NCBI RefSeq assembly: GCF_022605165.1
Contig: NC_063078.1
Location: 930,001 to 994,000 of the forward strand
Reading direction: 5' to 3'
DNA: 64,000 bases
From: Purpureocillium takamizusanense
Lineage: Eukaryota; Ascomycota; Sordariomycetes; Hypocreales; Ophiocordycipitaceae
Both the position numbers and the translations under genes were made by a program. The notes under the pieces are model-generated. The model was not told where the DNA came from. It searched no databases and was given only the letters and a program-made list of their open reading frames with translations. Positions 1 through 11,593 of this stretch are shown here, piece after piece; within the stretch, counting starts at the first letter, position 1; each line of letters begins with the position of its first letter.

Positions 1-1
1 C

Positions 2-196
2 CAGGTGCCTCACACATATAAGGTGTTCAGCGACCACGGCCGCCTGGCCCTGCTGGCCGGGCCCTCGAACCAGCTGCCCAGCAACTGCGACGGCGAGCCC
101 GTGGGCACGTGGGTGCTCACCTATCACCTTGGTACTAATGCTGGCGGTGGGATGGGCACGGCGCGGGGGAGCAAACGAGCGCCTGGAGCGCACTGA
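2..196 (+). CDS. 3' end of an unidentified protein gene (partial)
   Basis: An open frame enters from the left edge and reaches a TGA at 194-196. Residues up to about position 130 read like real coding DNA: G or C at nearly every third position, and a plausible sequence ending GTWVLTYHL. After that the codon bias fades, so the true end may differ. One alternative is an intron with donor GGTACT near 131 and a TTTTAG acceptor near 214, preceded by a CTGAC branch; the frame then stays open to about 490, but that extension looks poor. I do not recognise the family from this fragment. The gene runs toward the DUF3455 gene, so the two are convergent. Confidence 0.45.
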   Translation, partial: QVPHTYKVFSDHGRLALLAGPSNQLPSNCDGEPVGTWVLTYHLGTNAGGGMGTARGSKRAPGAH

Positions 197-882
197 ATCA
201 CTGACTGCCTTTTAGGTACCTTGCCCTCACAGGTAGGCACGGTACCATGGAAGGTACTTTCGAAGGGCCAAGGGGTCGAATATTTGGTCACCAGGCACCC
301 GAACCTGAGCTCTGCATCTCCCCCGGCCGACGACCGATGCGGGCATCGACGACATAGCACGACGCAGGCAATATTCGTTGGTAGCTCGAATCGCTTGCCC
401 TCCACCCCCTTACCACCTGCCACGTCGTTCCGACAGCTTCGCTGTGCCAGCAGCAAGCAAAATCTGGTCGCTCACATAGCCAACCACTAAAGAGCGGTGC
501 CACGGCCGAAACAACGAGACGCAAAATACCCGATTCAGTCATACAAGTCGCACAGGTGCCTAAGTAGGTAGGTGGATATGTACAGAGCCAGCATATACAT
601 GGTGTCCCTCAAGGGACAAATGCCAGTACGCAACCAAAAAAAAAAAAACCACGGCCAACAAGAAACCACTAATAGTACGCACGTCCTGTCTCTTCGTCGC
701 AAAACACACGCGGCCTTCGCAACCTGAGCCGCTCCCGATGCTTCGGCCCATCTCAGCTGTCGTCGCTGCTGTCCTTGCCTTGCCAGAACCAATATCTATG
801 GGCGCGGCATGTCAGCAAGTGTCATCTCCAAGACGAGTCCCCCGGAAGGGAAGCAAAAAGAAGGTAGACGCGGGGAAAGAGC
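197..882. other. Convergent intergenic region
   Basis: It lies between the ends of the partial + gene and the DUF3455 gene and probably holds both 3' UTRs. The only distinct feature is a run of 13 A at 636-648. The open frames here are short and show no codon bias or recognisable domain. Confidence 0.5.
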
Positions 883-1728
883 TTACACTGATGCGTACTG
901 CACCTCAAAGGTGGCTGGCATGCCCTTGCACGTCGCCGGCGCGCTGCCGCCCGCCGTGGTCACGCGAAAGACCTCCTTGATGTCGTCGGTAGCGCCATCC
1001 TTGCTCTTTAGGCGCAGCCAGGGCACAGCCTTGTCGCCGATCTGGCCTACACTGGCCGTCGTCGGCGCGGCGCCGGAGCTGTTCTTGGCGCACGGCACCC
1101 TACCAATGTCGAGCGTGGGCGTGTCGAGGTCGAAGAAGGCGGTTGTGGCGTCGGTGAAGTAGTGCACGCCCGACTTTTGCAGCACCGTCGGCCCCAGGCG
1201 GTCGTCTGTGAGGTTGAAGTGCACCGCCATGCTGGGGATCTTGTCCAGCACGTCCGGGTACAGGGCCGCCACGCAGCTGGCGTTGAAGAGCGTGGCCACG
1301 GCCCCGGCTGCCTTGGGGACAGCCGTTGCGTTACCGGTGTCGCACGTGTAGTTTTGCGTGCCGCGGCCCACGGCGACGTGTCGGACTGTCAGGCCAGGGG
1401 CAGGTGGTAAGAGACCGTCGGGGCCTTATATAAAGGGGCTTCCGGTCAGCGTCTTCGCATCACTCTTTGCGAGCCAACCGCTCGACGAGGGGGCCGGACC
1501 GTCGTTCTCACCTAGGGGCATCTGTGCTTTGGACAGGTCGCATGAGGGTGCCTCGGACAAGAGTCGGGCAGCGTGCACCTTGGAGGCAACGACATTGAAG
1601 TAGGCCGACATGGAGTTGAGCGCGTTGACGGGATATGGCACGTCCTTGAGGTTGAGCCCCGGGAACGCGGGAGCCGCTTGCGCGGTGGCGGCCAGCGCCG
1701 AGACGGCCAAGGCGGCCGAGAGAAGCAT
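883..1728 (-). CDS. Secreted DUF3455-family protein
   Basis: Two exons, 1728-1512 and 1424-883, encode 252 aa. The intron (1511-1425) has a GTGAGA donor and a TATAAG acceptor in phase 1, joining MPLG to PDGLLPPAPGLTVRHVAVG. The N-terminus (MLLSAALAVSALAATAQA, then AP) is a clear signal peptide with cleavage expected around residues 18-20, so the product should be exported. The body carries the family hallmark GRGTQNYTC just after the intron, and ends in the family pattern with TCKGMPATFEVQYASV. DUF3455 proteins are common in ascomycetes; databases sometimes call them malate dehydrogenase, which this sequence gives no reason to believe. The biochemical role is unknown. Length is normal for the family and no frame is broken. 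Confidence 0.88.
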
Positions 1729-1937
1729 TGTCCACGGAGGCTTGTCGGTGAGCCGTGGGAGGGGGAGAGGGGGAGACGACCGGGTGAATGAGGCTGGAGG
1801 GCGCGTGCGTGTCCGTCGTCAGTTTGGAGTAGCGTCGTAGACTGAAGGCCGATGCACCAGTGCGCGGCTGCTTCTTCCCTATGTTGCTTGCGTTTGTAGA
1901 CTCGGCAGCCGGTGCCCGAACTCTCCTGTACTGGTTG

Positions 1938-1952
1938 TAATATATATATGAC
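1938..1952 (-). promoter_or_regulatory. TATA-like element upstream of the DUF3455 gene
   Basis: An alternating TA run lies about 210 bases upstream of the ATG at 1728 on the coding (minus) strand. The distance would suit a core promoter with a 5' UTR of 100-170 bases. The call rests on composition and position only. Confidence 0.3.
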
Positions 1953-4373
1953 TATGTTCACAGACGGCGGCGACGAGGACGAGCACAGAGAGGAGAGACT
2001 AGGAGGGGAGAGATGGCACGACTGACGACGGCGACGACGACGAAAGAAAAAGAGACTAGGAAATAGACCCAAGGAAAGAAGATGGAAAAAAGAGGAAATA
2101 ACACACCCGGGCGACCAGGAGCTGGGGGAAGGCAAAAAGGAGACTCTCGATCTTGTTTTTGTGTTCCGCGAGATGCAGAGACGCCCGGCTCTATTATACT
2201 GTCCTGCACTGCAGCGGCACGACGGCGAGCCCTCCCCCGGCGGGGTGGGTGTCTGCCCGCCACACCTCACGCTGCTCCTTCACTCCCCACCACCCACCAC
2301 GATGGTGGCAGCTCTCGAGCTCTACTAGGCAGGCCAACCGACAGGGTCATGGCAGCAGCGCGTGCTCTCGGCAGCCAGCCGCCGCCGCGCGCGCGCGTGT
2401 GCACCATGGGTGTGTGTGTGTGTGTGCGTGTAGGCGTGTGTGTGAGCGTGAGTGCGCGGGCGTCAAAAAAACAGGGCGCCATGTAGGCAAGGTACTAAAG
2501 GTAGGTAGGTATCTCCGCCATGATTGATGACGGGCAGCGCTTCTTCCCCTGCCGCCCGCCCGCCCATTCGCTCCCGCGCAACGTCGTCCAGGCGGCTGCT
2601 GCTGGTCTAAAACAAACAAAGCTTTCCCGGTTGCTTCTTTTCTTGGAATCCATGTGTGTGTGTGTGTGTGTCTTGACCCATGCAGGCGGTTCGGGTCGCC
2701 GTGGGCCAATCGCTGCAGCGGCCGACCAGGCCTGGCCATGCCACCCCCCTGGTCGATGGTCGATGGGTGTTTGGCCGTCCCGGGGCGCCTCATTGGCCGC
2801 CGTCTAAGCGCCCGAGGGTTTCCCTCCCGTTTGCATGCCCTGTGTGTTGCGCTGGCTGAGCTGCTGCTACAGCTGCTGCTCCGCGGAACATGGCAAGGCG
2901 AGGGAAACCTGGAAAACGGAAAGAGGGAGGAGGAGGGGTGGACAGTCAAATTTGTCAAGGGTCCTCCCATGCGGGATCTGGTTCATCCTCGACCCTGTGA
3001 GCCAGGCCTGAATGCCCCCCGTCCGACAGGAAATCATCTCTCTCCCACGCACGTCGCCGTCAACGTTGCGTTGGAAACATGCCAGGTCTCAGCTTTTGGA
3101 GCCTCTTCTCGGCAGCGTCCACCCGGGCAAGACATGCCTTGCTTGTGCCGACGGCACTTTCGGCTGTCGACGAGGCGGGCCCCAGCAGTCGGTGCCGATG
3201 CCCGCATTCTTTTTTATAAAGGGCATATCTACATGATGAGTAGTAGTTCAATATCATGCTGTGGATACATGACTTGGCGAGCTCCCGTCGCCTGTCCCCT
3301 TTCTCATCTTCGTGCACACACACATTGCTTGTCTGTCAATTGCTTCTCATCTCAAGCCTACGTAGGTAGGGCAGTCGTGAGAAGACAAAACGTTCTTCGT
3401 ACGTACTGTACATACCAGAAATACCACCTTGCACGTCATGCACAGCATCCCCCATCAAAACCACCATCACCACCACCACCACCACCATGGCCGCTGCCGA
3501 GATGCACATCATCAGGCAACTTGGCCCGGCTGGCCCTGCACGCACGCCAAGAGTTACGGTCATCATCGTCCTGCCCCTCCCATCGGCTGCCCGCCAACTA
3601 ACTGGCTGGGCGCTTAGCCAAACGCACATTTGCCCTTCCCCCCAGAATAGCACCCCCCCCCCCCGTCCGTCCGTCCGCCCGTCCCCTCTTTCGCCCTCGG
3701 TCGAGTCAGGTGCCGAGGAGCTTTCGCAAGCCAATGCCTGTATGTAGGTTTACTGTACGTACTTCGAAGCAGACAGACAGACGCCTTGCACGGCTGCCAC
3801 GCATGCCCCAGAGCCCTCGTACCGCGCCTGCCAACGCCATGAACTGCACATTTGAAGGCTAGCTGGTCCAGGCCGCCCAGACAGGCCGCCACCCCTTCAT
3901 ATGGCGCACTAATAACCTCTTTGTGCCATTCACAGCAACGCCTCAGGCCATGGCGCCGTGATTGGATCTCGACAGCGGTCGCCAAAACTGGCCGGCGCTT
4001 TCTCACAGAACGCAGAATCCACATCTCCGGCTCAAGACAACCCTTCATTCACCACACGCATCGTGCCAGCGGGGAGGCGACGTCTGCACCGCGCGTTGAC
4101 ATCAAATCTCGATATCATCCGGTCGTCCAAATTTACCATCAAACCCGAAGCAACGTGGCAAATATGGCCACCACGCGCCGGCATCTTACCCAATATTTGA
4201 GAACTCGCCATGCGTTAGATGTACACGAGACCAAGGCATTCTTCATCCTTGCCCTTTCTACTAGTAGACACAAGGGCTGGCCAAGCCGTGCAGCCGCCCG
4301 CCGCCAACCCTACAGAAATCGAGATATTCATAGACAGAGCGCCCATGATTCTGCACCGGCGCAGCGGCGCCCT
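1953..4373. other. Intergenic region with several microsatellites
   Basis: It separates the 5' side of the DUF3455 gene from the 3' end of CASP. It holds (TG)n at 2410-2426, degenerating to about 2450, a second (TG)n at 2653-2671, a CCA/CAC repeat at 3461-3488, a run of 12 C at 3653-3664 followed by GTCC repeats, and TAGGTA repeats at 2500-2512. Long frames here (for example + 2654-3601) are read-through of GC-rich repeats and are not credible genes. The part next to CASP probably contains its 3' UTR. Confidence 0.5.
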
Positions 4374-6721
4374 TCAGTGCCCGCCGAACCCGTCCTCTTT
4401 CCACTTGCCATGCGCGGCGCCGTCCTTGATCGAGCCGCCGCCGCCGCCACCGCCTCCTCCACCAGCTGCTGCTGCTGCTGCTGCTGCCGCCGCCGCGGAC
4501 CCAAAGTTGCTGCCGTGCTTTTCAAAGTCCGCACTGCCAAGCCAGTACAGAGAGAAGAAGACTATCAAATGGAGTGCCACACAGTATGCCGCAAACAGGT
4601 TTCTGCTCGTTCGAGACGCCAGCACCATCCTCGTGATGGAGTACACCACCCTCTCCGGAAAGCTCATCCGCCGGTACGCTCGTGCCGACTCTCGGCCCCT
4701 AAACGCCGCGAACGGCGATATGTTGGACTCGTAGGCCTTTTGGTACCGATCGAGCGAGATCCCCGGATTCCCTGTCCCGCCAATCGATACCGTCGAGGGG
4801 TTCGGGTTCGATGCGTACGCTGATGAAGACGACGTCGTCGCGCCCCCTCGACTGTACGTCGACACGTACCGCGTCTTCTCGTAAAGATTCAAATTGTCCT
4901 TTTGCAGGGCCGCCACTTCCTGACGCAGTTGCTGTACCGTTCGGTGCGTATCGGAAAGCTCCTGTTCCAGCTGTGCGTTCTTCTTCTTGAACCGATCGCG
5001 TTGGGCAGTGACCATGGGCAAGATGCCGGAGCCACCGCCCATGGGCTCTCGTTCGCCAGGCCCCGCTCGTGGGTCTATGCCGCTGATCAGGGACGATGTC
5101 GGAGATATTCTCCCCTTGCGAGTCTGTGCCCGGGTTACATACGTCCCTGCGACTGAGACGCCCGAGGGAAACGCGTTGGCGCCCTCGGCCTGCATGTTCT
5201 CCAGATCCGTCTCCAGCTTCTCGTTGAGGGTTTGTGACTTTTCCAGCTCCGCATTCGTTCGCGACAGCTCTTCCTGGAGGTCCTCCAACCGGGACTGCAG
5301 GTCCTGGTGCGACACGCGGAGTATGGTGAGCTCGTCTCCAAGCTTCTTGTTGCGTGACAATAGCAGCCTTTCCAGGCTGTCACCCTTGCCGACCCCAGCT
5401 TCCGACTCTAGCTTGTCGCGGACGTCATCGTCGTCTCCGGTCGAGAATTCGATGCTTTTGAGCACTTCGAGTTCTTGCTTGATGTCATCGTAGTCGCCCC
5501 ACTTCTGCACCTTCGTCTTGAGCGACTCCCGCTCTTCCTTGAGTAGCATCACCTCTCGCTCCATTGACCGGACACGAGAGTCCAGGTCACGCTTGAGACC
5601 CTCCCGCTCCAGTCTTGCCGTGTCCAGCTTGCGTATCAACGACGAGTTTTCAGACCGCATACGCATATAACCAGGATCGTCTTCGAGGGACTTCTCTGGC
5701 TGGGAGGACGCAGAGGACTTGGCCTGTGCCAGCTCCAATCTCATCTGCTCGTTGCGCGCCTCTACCTCGGCCAGTCGGGACGAAGTACGCTCGAGGTCCG
5801 AATGAAGCATTTCCAGCTCTGCACTGGAGACTCGGCCACGCTGAGCGTCTTGATCCTCTCCATTCTTGCCGAGCCGCTGAGTGACCTCGTAGCTGGCACG
5901 CATTTCGTTTAGGAGGCGCTCCTGATTCTCCAACTTGTCTTCCAAGCTCTTCTCCTTTGCCTCCCAGTTGTCCTTGCTCTCTTCCAGTACAGCCGTCCAC
6001 GAGGACTCGACTTCCTTCACACGAGACTCCAGGGTATCTTCCAGCTCTTTGCGGGCAGCGCGCTCTGATTGAAGCTTCGACTCGGTTTCTTCCAGCTGCG
6101 TAGTGAGCTTTGAGACGTTGCTCTGCAGATGTTGGTTCTCCTCGGTAAGCTTCGGAAGTGTCTCCTCTGACACGAGCATGGAGTCGACTGAGGCCTCGAG
6201 GAGCGGGTAAGGGTCCGGTACATCGGACAGGGACGTGTACGCCTGTGAAAAGGCCGAATTGACAGACTTCGAATGATTCGTTAGATGATCGATGAATGTT
6301 TGGTAGGCTATATCATAGACATCAGCTTCCACTCAGAATGGGAGAGAGAAGCGGCCTGGGTATGTCAACCTTTCAGAAGACCCTTGATCTCCACGAGCTT
6401 CGTCGAGTCGTCGAGCTTCTTGAAGTCCTTGGTCTTCTGCGCTAGTTCTTTTCTCTGCACGGTCGAGTCTCGTTGGTACGCCACAATCTCCGATGCCGTG
6501 TTGTCGAGGTTGGTCGTCAGCGTCGTCAGGTCAAGATCTGTCGACCGCGGTTAGCAACAGGCGCCCGGCGCGCTCATTGACGACGTACTCCTCCACGCCG
6601 AGATGGCATGCTGAAACTTATTGCCGCCTTCGGTGCCACGGTCGGCTGGCGCGGCCTGCGCGGCCGGCAGCCGGTCCGCCATTGCTCCGAGGTCGAGATG
6701 GTCTGTCGCTTGCATGGCCAT
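4374..6721 (-). CDS. Golgin CASP / Coy1 (Golgi membrane coiled-coil protein)
   Basis: Three exons, 6721-6589, 6537-6370 and 6307-4374, encode 744 aa. Introns have GTACGT and GTTGAC donors, and the first has a perfect CTAAC branch. The N-terminus has the CASP signature KFQHAISAWR followed by NLDLTTLTTNLDNTASEIVA. Next comes a very long coiled coil (about residues 110-640), then the CASP C-terminal domain with ERVVYSITRMVLASR and one membrane span at about 670-691. This is the tail-anchored layout of CASP/Coy1, a golgin of the Golgi rim implicated in intra-Golgi retrograde transport. The short lumenal tail ends oddly in 11 Ala then 10 Gly before SIKDG. The start MAMQATDH was chosen because homologues begin near here; an in-frame extension to an ATG at 6859 is open but looks non-coding. 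It is divergent to VPS3. Confidence 0.92.
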
Positions 6722-7211
6722 GGCAATGGCATCCGAAGGGGGCGCTGATCGGGTGTGCCTCTCTCGAGACAAAGCGAGACAACTCGCGCAAGGCCTTCTC
6801 AGCTGCGAGGCGCGACTCGGCCCTGCAAGGCTTGGTCGACGTGTTTCCCAAGAAAACAATGTTGGCGCAGCTGAATTGGATGCAGGAGGCGGTGGTAGTA
6901 GTCGTGGTTCGACGGCTCGGCTGGCGCCACAGGGGCCTGTTTAAGGTTGGTGTCGGGCCCGGGGCACATTGTGGTTACGTAGCGCTTCCTCCAGCTGCAG
7001 CCCCACCCATACTCGGCTCCAGCTCACCTCACCTCACCTCAACTCAGCCTCGCCCGTGACAGCTCCATCTCGAAGCCCATCGTCGTTCGTTCAAGCCAAG
7101 AAGACGCGCTCTCTGCCTTACTTCCCGGCGCCACCTCCTACCCGTAGGATACTCCTGCTAGCGTCTCCGCCAGCCGTGCAAGAATGCCTCCTCGATGATG
7201 CCAGCGCCGCC
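6722..7211. promoter_or_regulatory. Divergent promoter shared by CASP and VPS3
   Basis: The 490 bases between the two start codons contain an ACCTC repeat at about 7024-7041 and, just before the VPS3 start, three overlapping upstream AUGs. No clear TATA box is visible. Confidence 0.5.
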
Positions 7212-7215
7212 ATGA
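7184..7215 (+). promoter_or_regulatory. Chained upstream ORFs at the VPS3 start
   Basis: ATG at 7184 gives MPPR and stops with the TGA at 7196-7198, which overlaps the ATG at 7195 as ATGA. That second frame (MMPAPP) stops with the TGA at 7213-7215, which overlaps the VPS3 ATG at 7212 as ATGA. This is the classical termination-reinitiation geometry. It matters only if the mRNA begins upstream of 7184. Confidence 0.5.
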
Positions 7216-10200
7216 CGACCCAGGAACGAGGCGGCGCCGAGTCGCCGCATCGGACTCTGAAACCACATCGCGAAGACGGGCCGTACGTGCTGCGCCCTCT
7301 GCTGGACAATGTTCCTCTGTCAGCGGACGGACCACAAGACGACATTAAGATCAACTGTGTGGAATACTACGGTTTGTTGCGTCCCCGACCCCGCGACTGC
7401 CGCCGCCCATTCAGCTGACCCGCCTCAAGATGGCAACCTATACGTCGGCACGTCTGCGTCGGAGCTCCTTCACTTCGTCAAGATCCCGCCCGACCCTTCG
7501 GACAGATCCGCGCGAGCTATATTCATCCTTGCCTCGAGACTATCGCCCCCCTATGTCGAGCCACCAGGGGCTGCCTCCAACACCCGGCCTGGCATACAAC
7601 AGATCCTCCTGCTACCCATGGTGGGCAAAGCCTGTATCCTGTGCAACTCCACTGCAACGTTCTACTCGCTCCCTGAGTTGAGCCCCGTGTCTGGCACTGG
7701 TCAGGTCAAGAACTGCAATTGGATAGGCGGTGTCGACCTCAACGAAGCCCCGACGGAGAGTGCGACTGAAGTGACGATACTCCTCTCGTTGAAACGACGC
7801 ATACAAGTCGTGCGAATCGGTGAAGGCATACAAGCCCTCAGAGTACGCCGACAATCATTCTGCGTCTTGCGTCTTGCAGTCGCTGACATGTCTTGCAGAA
7901 CATCGATTACGCGGGTAGTTCCTTTACGCTTCGCCGCGACTCAATAGCGTGTGTTGCCGATGCGAGGTCGTATGCGCTGTTGGATGTTGAGAGGCGGCTG
8001 AAGATTCCGCTCATGAGCATATCATCGTTGGATGAGCCGCCACCCCCGGAACAGGTCGGGCAGGTACAGTCCCTATCTTCTGACTCGGCTGGGGGTATCA
8101 TCCGCAGCGCCTCTTCTGCCGAGAGTCGCCCAACTTCTACGACTCAGAGCCATAGTCGTAGTGTGAGCTTGGGGGCACCCATGTCCGGCCAACCTCACAT
8201 CCAAGAGCCGGGGCAGGCACAAAGTCAGGCTGCAGAGCCACAGCAATCGTCGCCTCCTGCACCGTCATCAAGTCCACATCCACCGAACGAATCTAGCGAT
8301 GCTCCTCCTCATGTCGATAAGCCGCTACCAGCCGCGCCCCCTGAGGCCTTGGCTACGGTTCATCCATTTGAGCGACCGGTAACGCCGCAGCCTGCCATCT
8401 TTCTAACACCACATATCGCTTCCCCGACACCCGATGAATTCCTTGTTGTAATTGGAACCAGTGCATCAGATCCTGGGATCGGCATGTTTGTTAGCCTGGA
8501 TGGTGACACTACCCGGTCGACTCTGGAGTTCGAGCATTACCCAAGACAGATCGCGGTTGACGGAAAGCAGGCGGAAATGGCCTCATCTCGTTCCGGTCAT
8601 GGTGAAGAAGAAGAAGGCTATGTCCTGGCCTCTATGACCAAACACGCCACCGATGACACTGGTACTGTCCACGGTCTGGAGATCCAGCGCTGGGACGCCG
8701 GCGAGGAGGCGAATCCCGAGAGGCACTGGCTAGAACCCCGTGACTTCAAGAATTCCAACCCATACGGAATACGCTCTTTGGTGGGACGCGACGAGATTCA
8801 CTTTGAAGAGATCGTGGAGAAGCTGAGCCTTACACGATTCTCACCGTTCGCGGGTCCCATCGAGGCATCCACCACATCGCTCAAGAGCTCAGATTCCCGG
8901 ACAGCACTGTCTATCGAACGGTTGTCCAAGGAGCGGGAGCTGTTCGAGCGCGATGACTCTCAAGACGAAGAGTCACTCCCAGACGGTTGGGAGGCCGCAC
9001 GGAAGTCTGAAGGCGAAGAGTTCACGCGTCGGCTAGCCAAGGTAGAGGTTGGCCTCGCAGTCTGGTGCGGCGAACAGATATGGTGGGCCGCCCGAAACCC
9101 TTCGATCGTCCAGCTCGATTCGGCTCTCGATGCTTCGTGTCCGTATGGCTGCACAGACCCGCGAGCCATAGATCGCCACGCTATTTTTACCATGCTCGGC
9201 TCAATTCGCGGGCGAGACGCGCGAACAGAGCTTGAGTTCCTGACTCTAGGCTACCTACGTCAAAAGGCCGGTCTTCTCTTACTCATCAGCTTGTTCACTT
9301 CGTCTGAGGCGGATCGATTGTCAGACGGCGAGATGAGTGCCCTTGAGGAGGTCCTGGTGGACAGCAAACTTGACCCTAGAGTTGTGCTGTCCTTGATACC
9401 TGGCGTTCGCAATGAACTCGTCGACGGCCGACGCGGCACATGGATCTACGGTGGCGTTCGGACCGTGGCGGAAGCGTTCCTGCAAAATGCGTCGTTTGAG
9501 GAAACTACTAAAGGGGGCATCAGCAGCGTGTCGCTGAGAGTAATGAACTTCTTGCGGCGTTTCCTTTCCGCATGGAGGAAGATGAAGGGCTTTGGTAGCG
9601 TCCCGGACGAACACGAAGTATTTCGGACCGTGGATGCCGCCCTTTTAACGGTGCTCCTCGAGTTGGACCAGCCATCGCGGCGAGGCAATACAAGCAGCTC
9701 GGCCGTGCGATCCGAGCTCAACGACCTCGTTGACAAGGGTGTCGACTGTTTCGATCGGGCCGTCGACCTCCTCGAGTCGTATCACAGACTCTTCATCCTA
9801 AGCCGGCTATACCAAAGCCGAAAACGCTCGAGCGATGTGCTGGCCACCTGGAGGAGGATCGTGGAAGGGGAGAGAGACGACGGCCATGAGCTGGTCGACG
9901 GTGAGAGGAGAGTCCGAGACTATCTCCGAAAAATCAGCAGTCAGAGTCTGGTTCAGGAGTACGGGATATGGCTTGCGCGGCGCAACCCGAAGCTGGGCGT
10001 CCAAGTCTTTGCAGAAGATGGCGCGAGGGCTCCCAAATTCGAGCCTGGTTTGGCGGTCGAGATCCTCCGAAAGGAGGCTCCAGATGCTGTCAAGTACTAC
10101 CTGGAGCATCTCGTCTTCGGCAAGGGGCACACAGCGTACGTGAATGAGCTGATTACGTATTATCTCGACGTGGTGTTGGGCGACCTTGAGTCCTCGGCAG

Positions 10201-10910
10201 CAAGCCGAGAAGCCGTTCTATCGGCGTACAATGCATACCGCGCGCTGCAGGCGCCGAAACCGACATACCATCACTTTCTGAGGGAAAATGCGCCCGAAAA
10301 CGACGAGGTTTGGCAAAGTCGCCTACGCCTCCTTCAGCTCCTCGGCGGGGCCCACGAGTACGACTCGGGCGCTATCAAGGCTCGCATCACCAGCCTGCCA
10401 GGCGACCTTCTCGTGCCGGAGATCATCATCCTCGCAGGTCGCGAGCGACATCACGAGGATGCAATACGACTACTTGTACATCGATTGGGTGATTACGACA
10501 CTGCCGTCGCGTACTGTCTCCGTGGCGGCGCCAGCGTCTATGTCCCGCCAGAGACCCGGCGACGTGGAGACAGCCTGCCGGAGTTGGAACAGCAGGAGCG
10601 TCTGTTCCAGGTTGCGCTGCGCGAGTTCCTCGCCATTGACGATATGGGCGACCGTGTCGAACAGACAGGTGCCCTGCTGGAGCGATTCGGCGGCTGGTTC
10701 GACGTTGTGGAGGTGCTGCAGCTCGTCCCGGACAGCTGGTCCGTGGAAGTGGTCGCGGGCTTCTTGGTTGGCGCGATGAGGAGGCTGGTACGCGACAAGC
10801 ATGAAAGCATGATGACTCGCGCGCTCAGCGGGGCCGAGAATGTTCGCGTCAACTACGACGTCGTGCTTGGTATGGAGGGGAAGGGGCCGACGATAGAGGC
10901 GGCCAATTGA
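7212..10910 (+). CDS. Vps3-like CORVET tethering subunit (CNH and Vps39 domains)
   Basis: Three exons, 7212-7371, 7430-7842 and 7899-10910, encode 1,194 aa; introns are 58 and 56 bases with GTTTGT and GTACGC donors. The N-terminus (GPYVLRPLL, then DGNLYVGTSASELLHF) starts a CNH-type beta-propeller (about 40-400). It is interrupted by a Pro/Ser-rich insert near residues 225-330, from PPPPEQ to KPLPAAPPEA. The helical remainder contains Vps39-type segments, one with YLEHLVFGKG and one at the C-terminus. This is the architecture of the TGFBRAP1/Vps3 family, the CORVET subunit that binds Rab5 (Vps21) on early endosomes. Vps39 of HOPS is the main alternative, but the N-terminal DGNLYVGTSASELLHF pattern fits Vps3 better. 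The chosen ATG follows the uORF chain and shares its promoter with CASP. Confidence 0.87.
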
Positions 10911-11593
10911 GGGCGCCGCGGGGGGACAATGTTTAAGCACAGCGATACGAGAATGTAGTATTGCTATTTCTGCATAGAACCACCGTTCAAGCACGCACTT
11001 ACACGCTTTCTCATGATGTAAATAAGATCCAGTGACCCATCATCGACGTGGGATCTAGGCTCTACCCCCATGTTTTCCCGGCCTTTATGAGAGACCCCAT
11101 CATATTCGAGGCCCAAAAGAATGGAAAGAGAAAAGCCTCTTGGCGCGCACGTGGGAGGAGTCTAGCCTGACCTTGGAAGAAAATTGTGGGCAGTTGCGAG
11201 TTTCACATTGATGCATTGATGGAGGAGGTGAATGAGTGAGTAAATGGACCGGCGGCCGCGTCAAAGGCAAACGAGCGAGCGTGCAGTACCTACGTCCCAG
11301 TTGGGTGGCGGTGGTTGAGAAGCAATGCAATGCAATTCATTGCCCAACTCGTCATGGCCAAAAGAAACCTCTATGACAGGGCGCGATGGCAAGAGGATCA
11401 AGGACTTGTTTTGGGAAGAAAGGGGGGGCAGTTGCTTTTCAGCGCAAAGGGCGAGCGAGGGAGGAGGATTGATTAATTCCCCATGTCGAACTCCGTCGTC
11501 ATGCCATGGTTCCTAGGTACGATATTCCCATCCGTTCATCAACATCCTCGCTTTCCAAGAAAATGCCTCCCTCGAGCCTATCCCAAAGTTCTC
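10911..11593. other. Convergent intergenic region (VPS3 / EFM7)
   Basis: The interval between the two stop codons should hold both 3' UTRs. I see no open frame with coding character and no strong repeat. Confidence 0.5.

Noticed and set aside
1512..2270. 252-codon minus frame upstream of the DUF3455 gene
   Set aside because: It is another frame of the promoter, leader and first exon; the signal-peptide start at 1728 is far better.
2654..3601. 315-codon + frame
   Set aside because: It starts in a (TG)n repeat and ends in a CAC repeat, has no domain, and lies in GC-rich intergenic DNA where long frames are expected by chance.
3852..4823. 323-codon + frame
   Set aside because: Its second half is antisense to the CASP exon, and the Cys run is the complement-frame reading of the Ala codon repeat.
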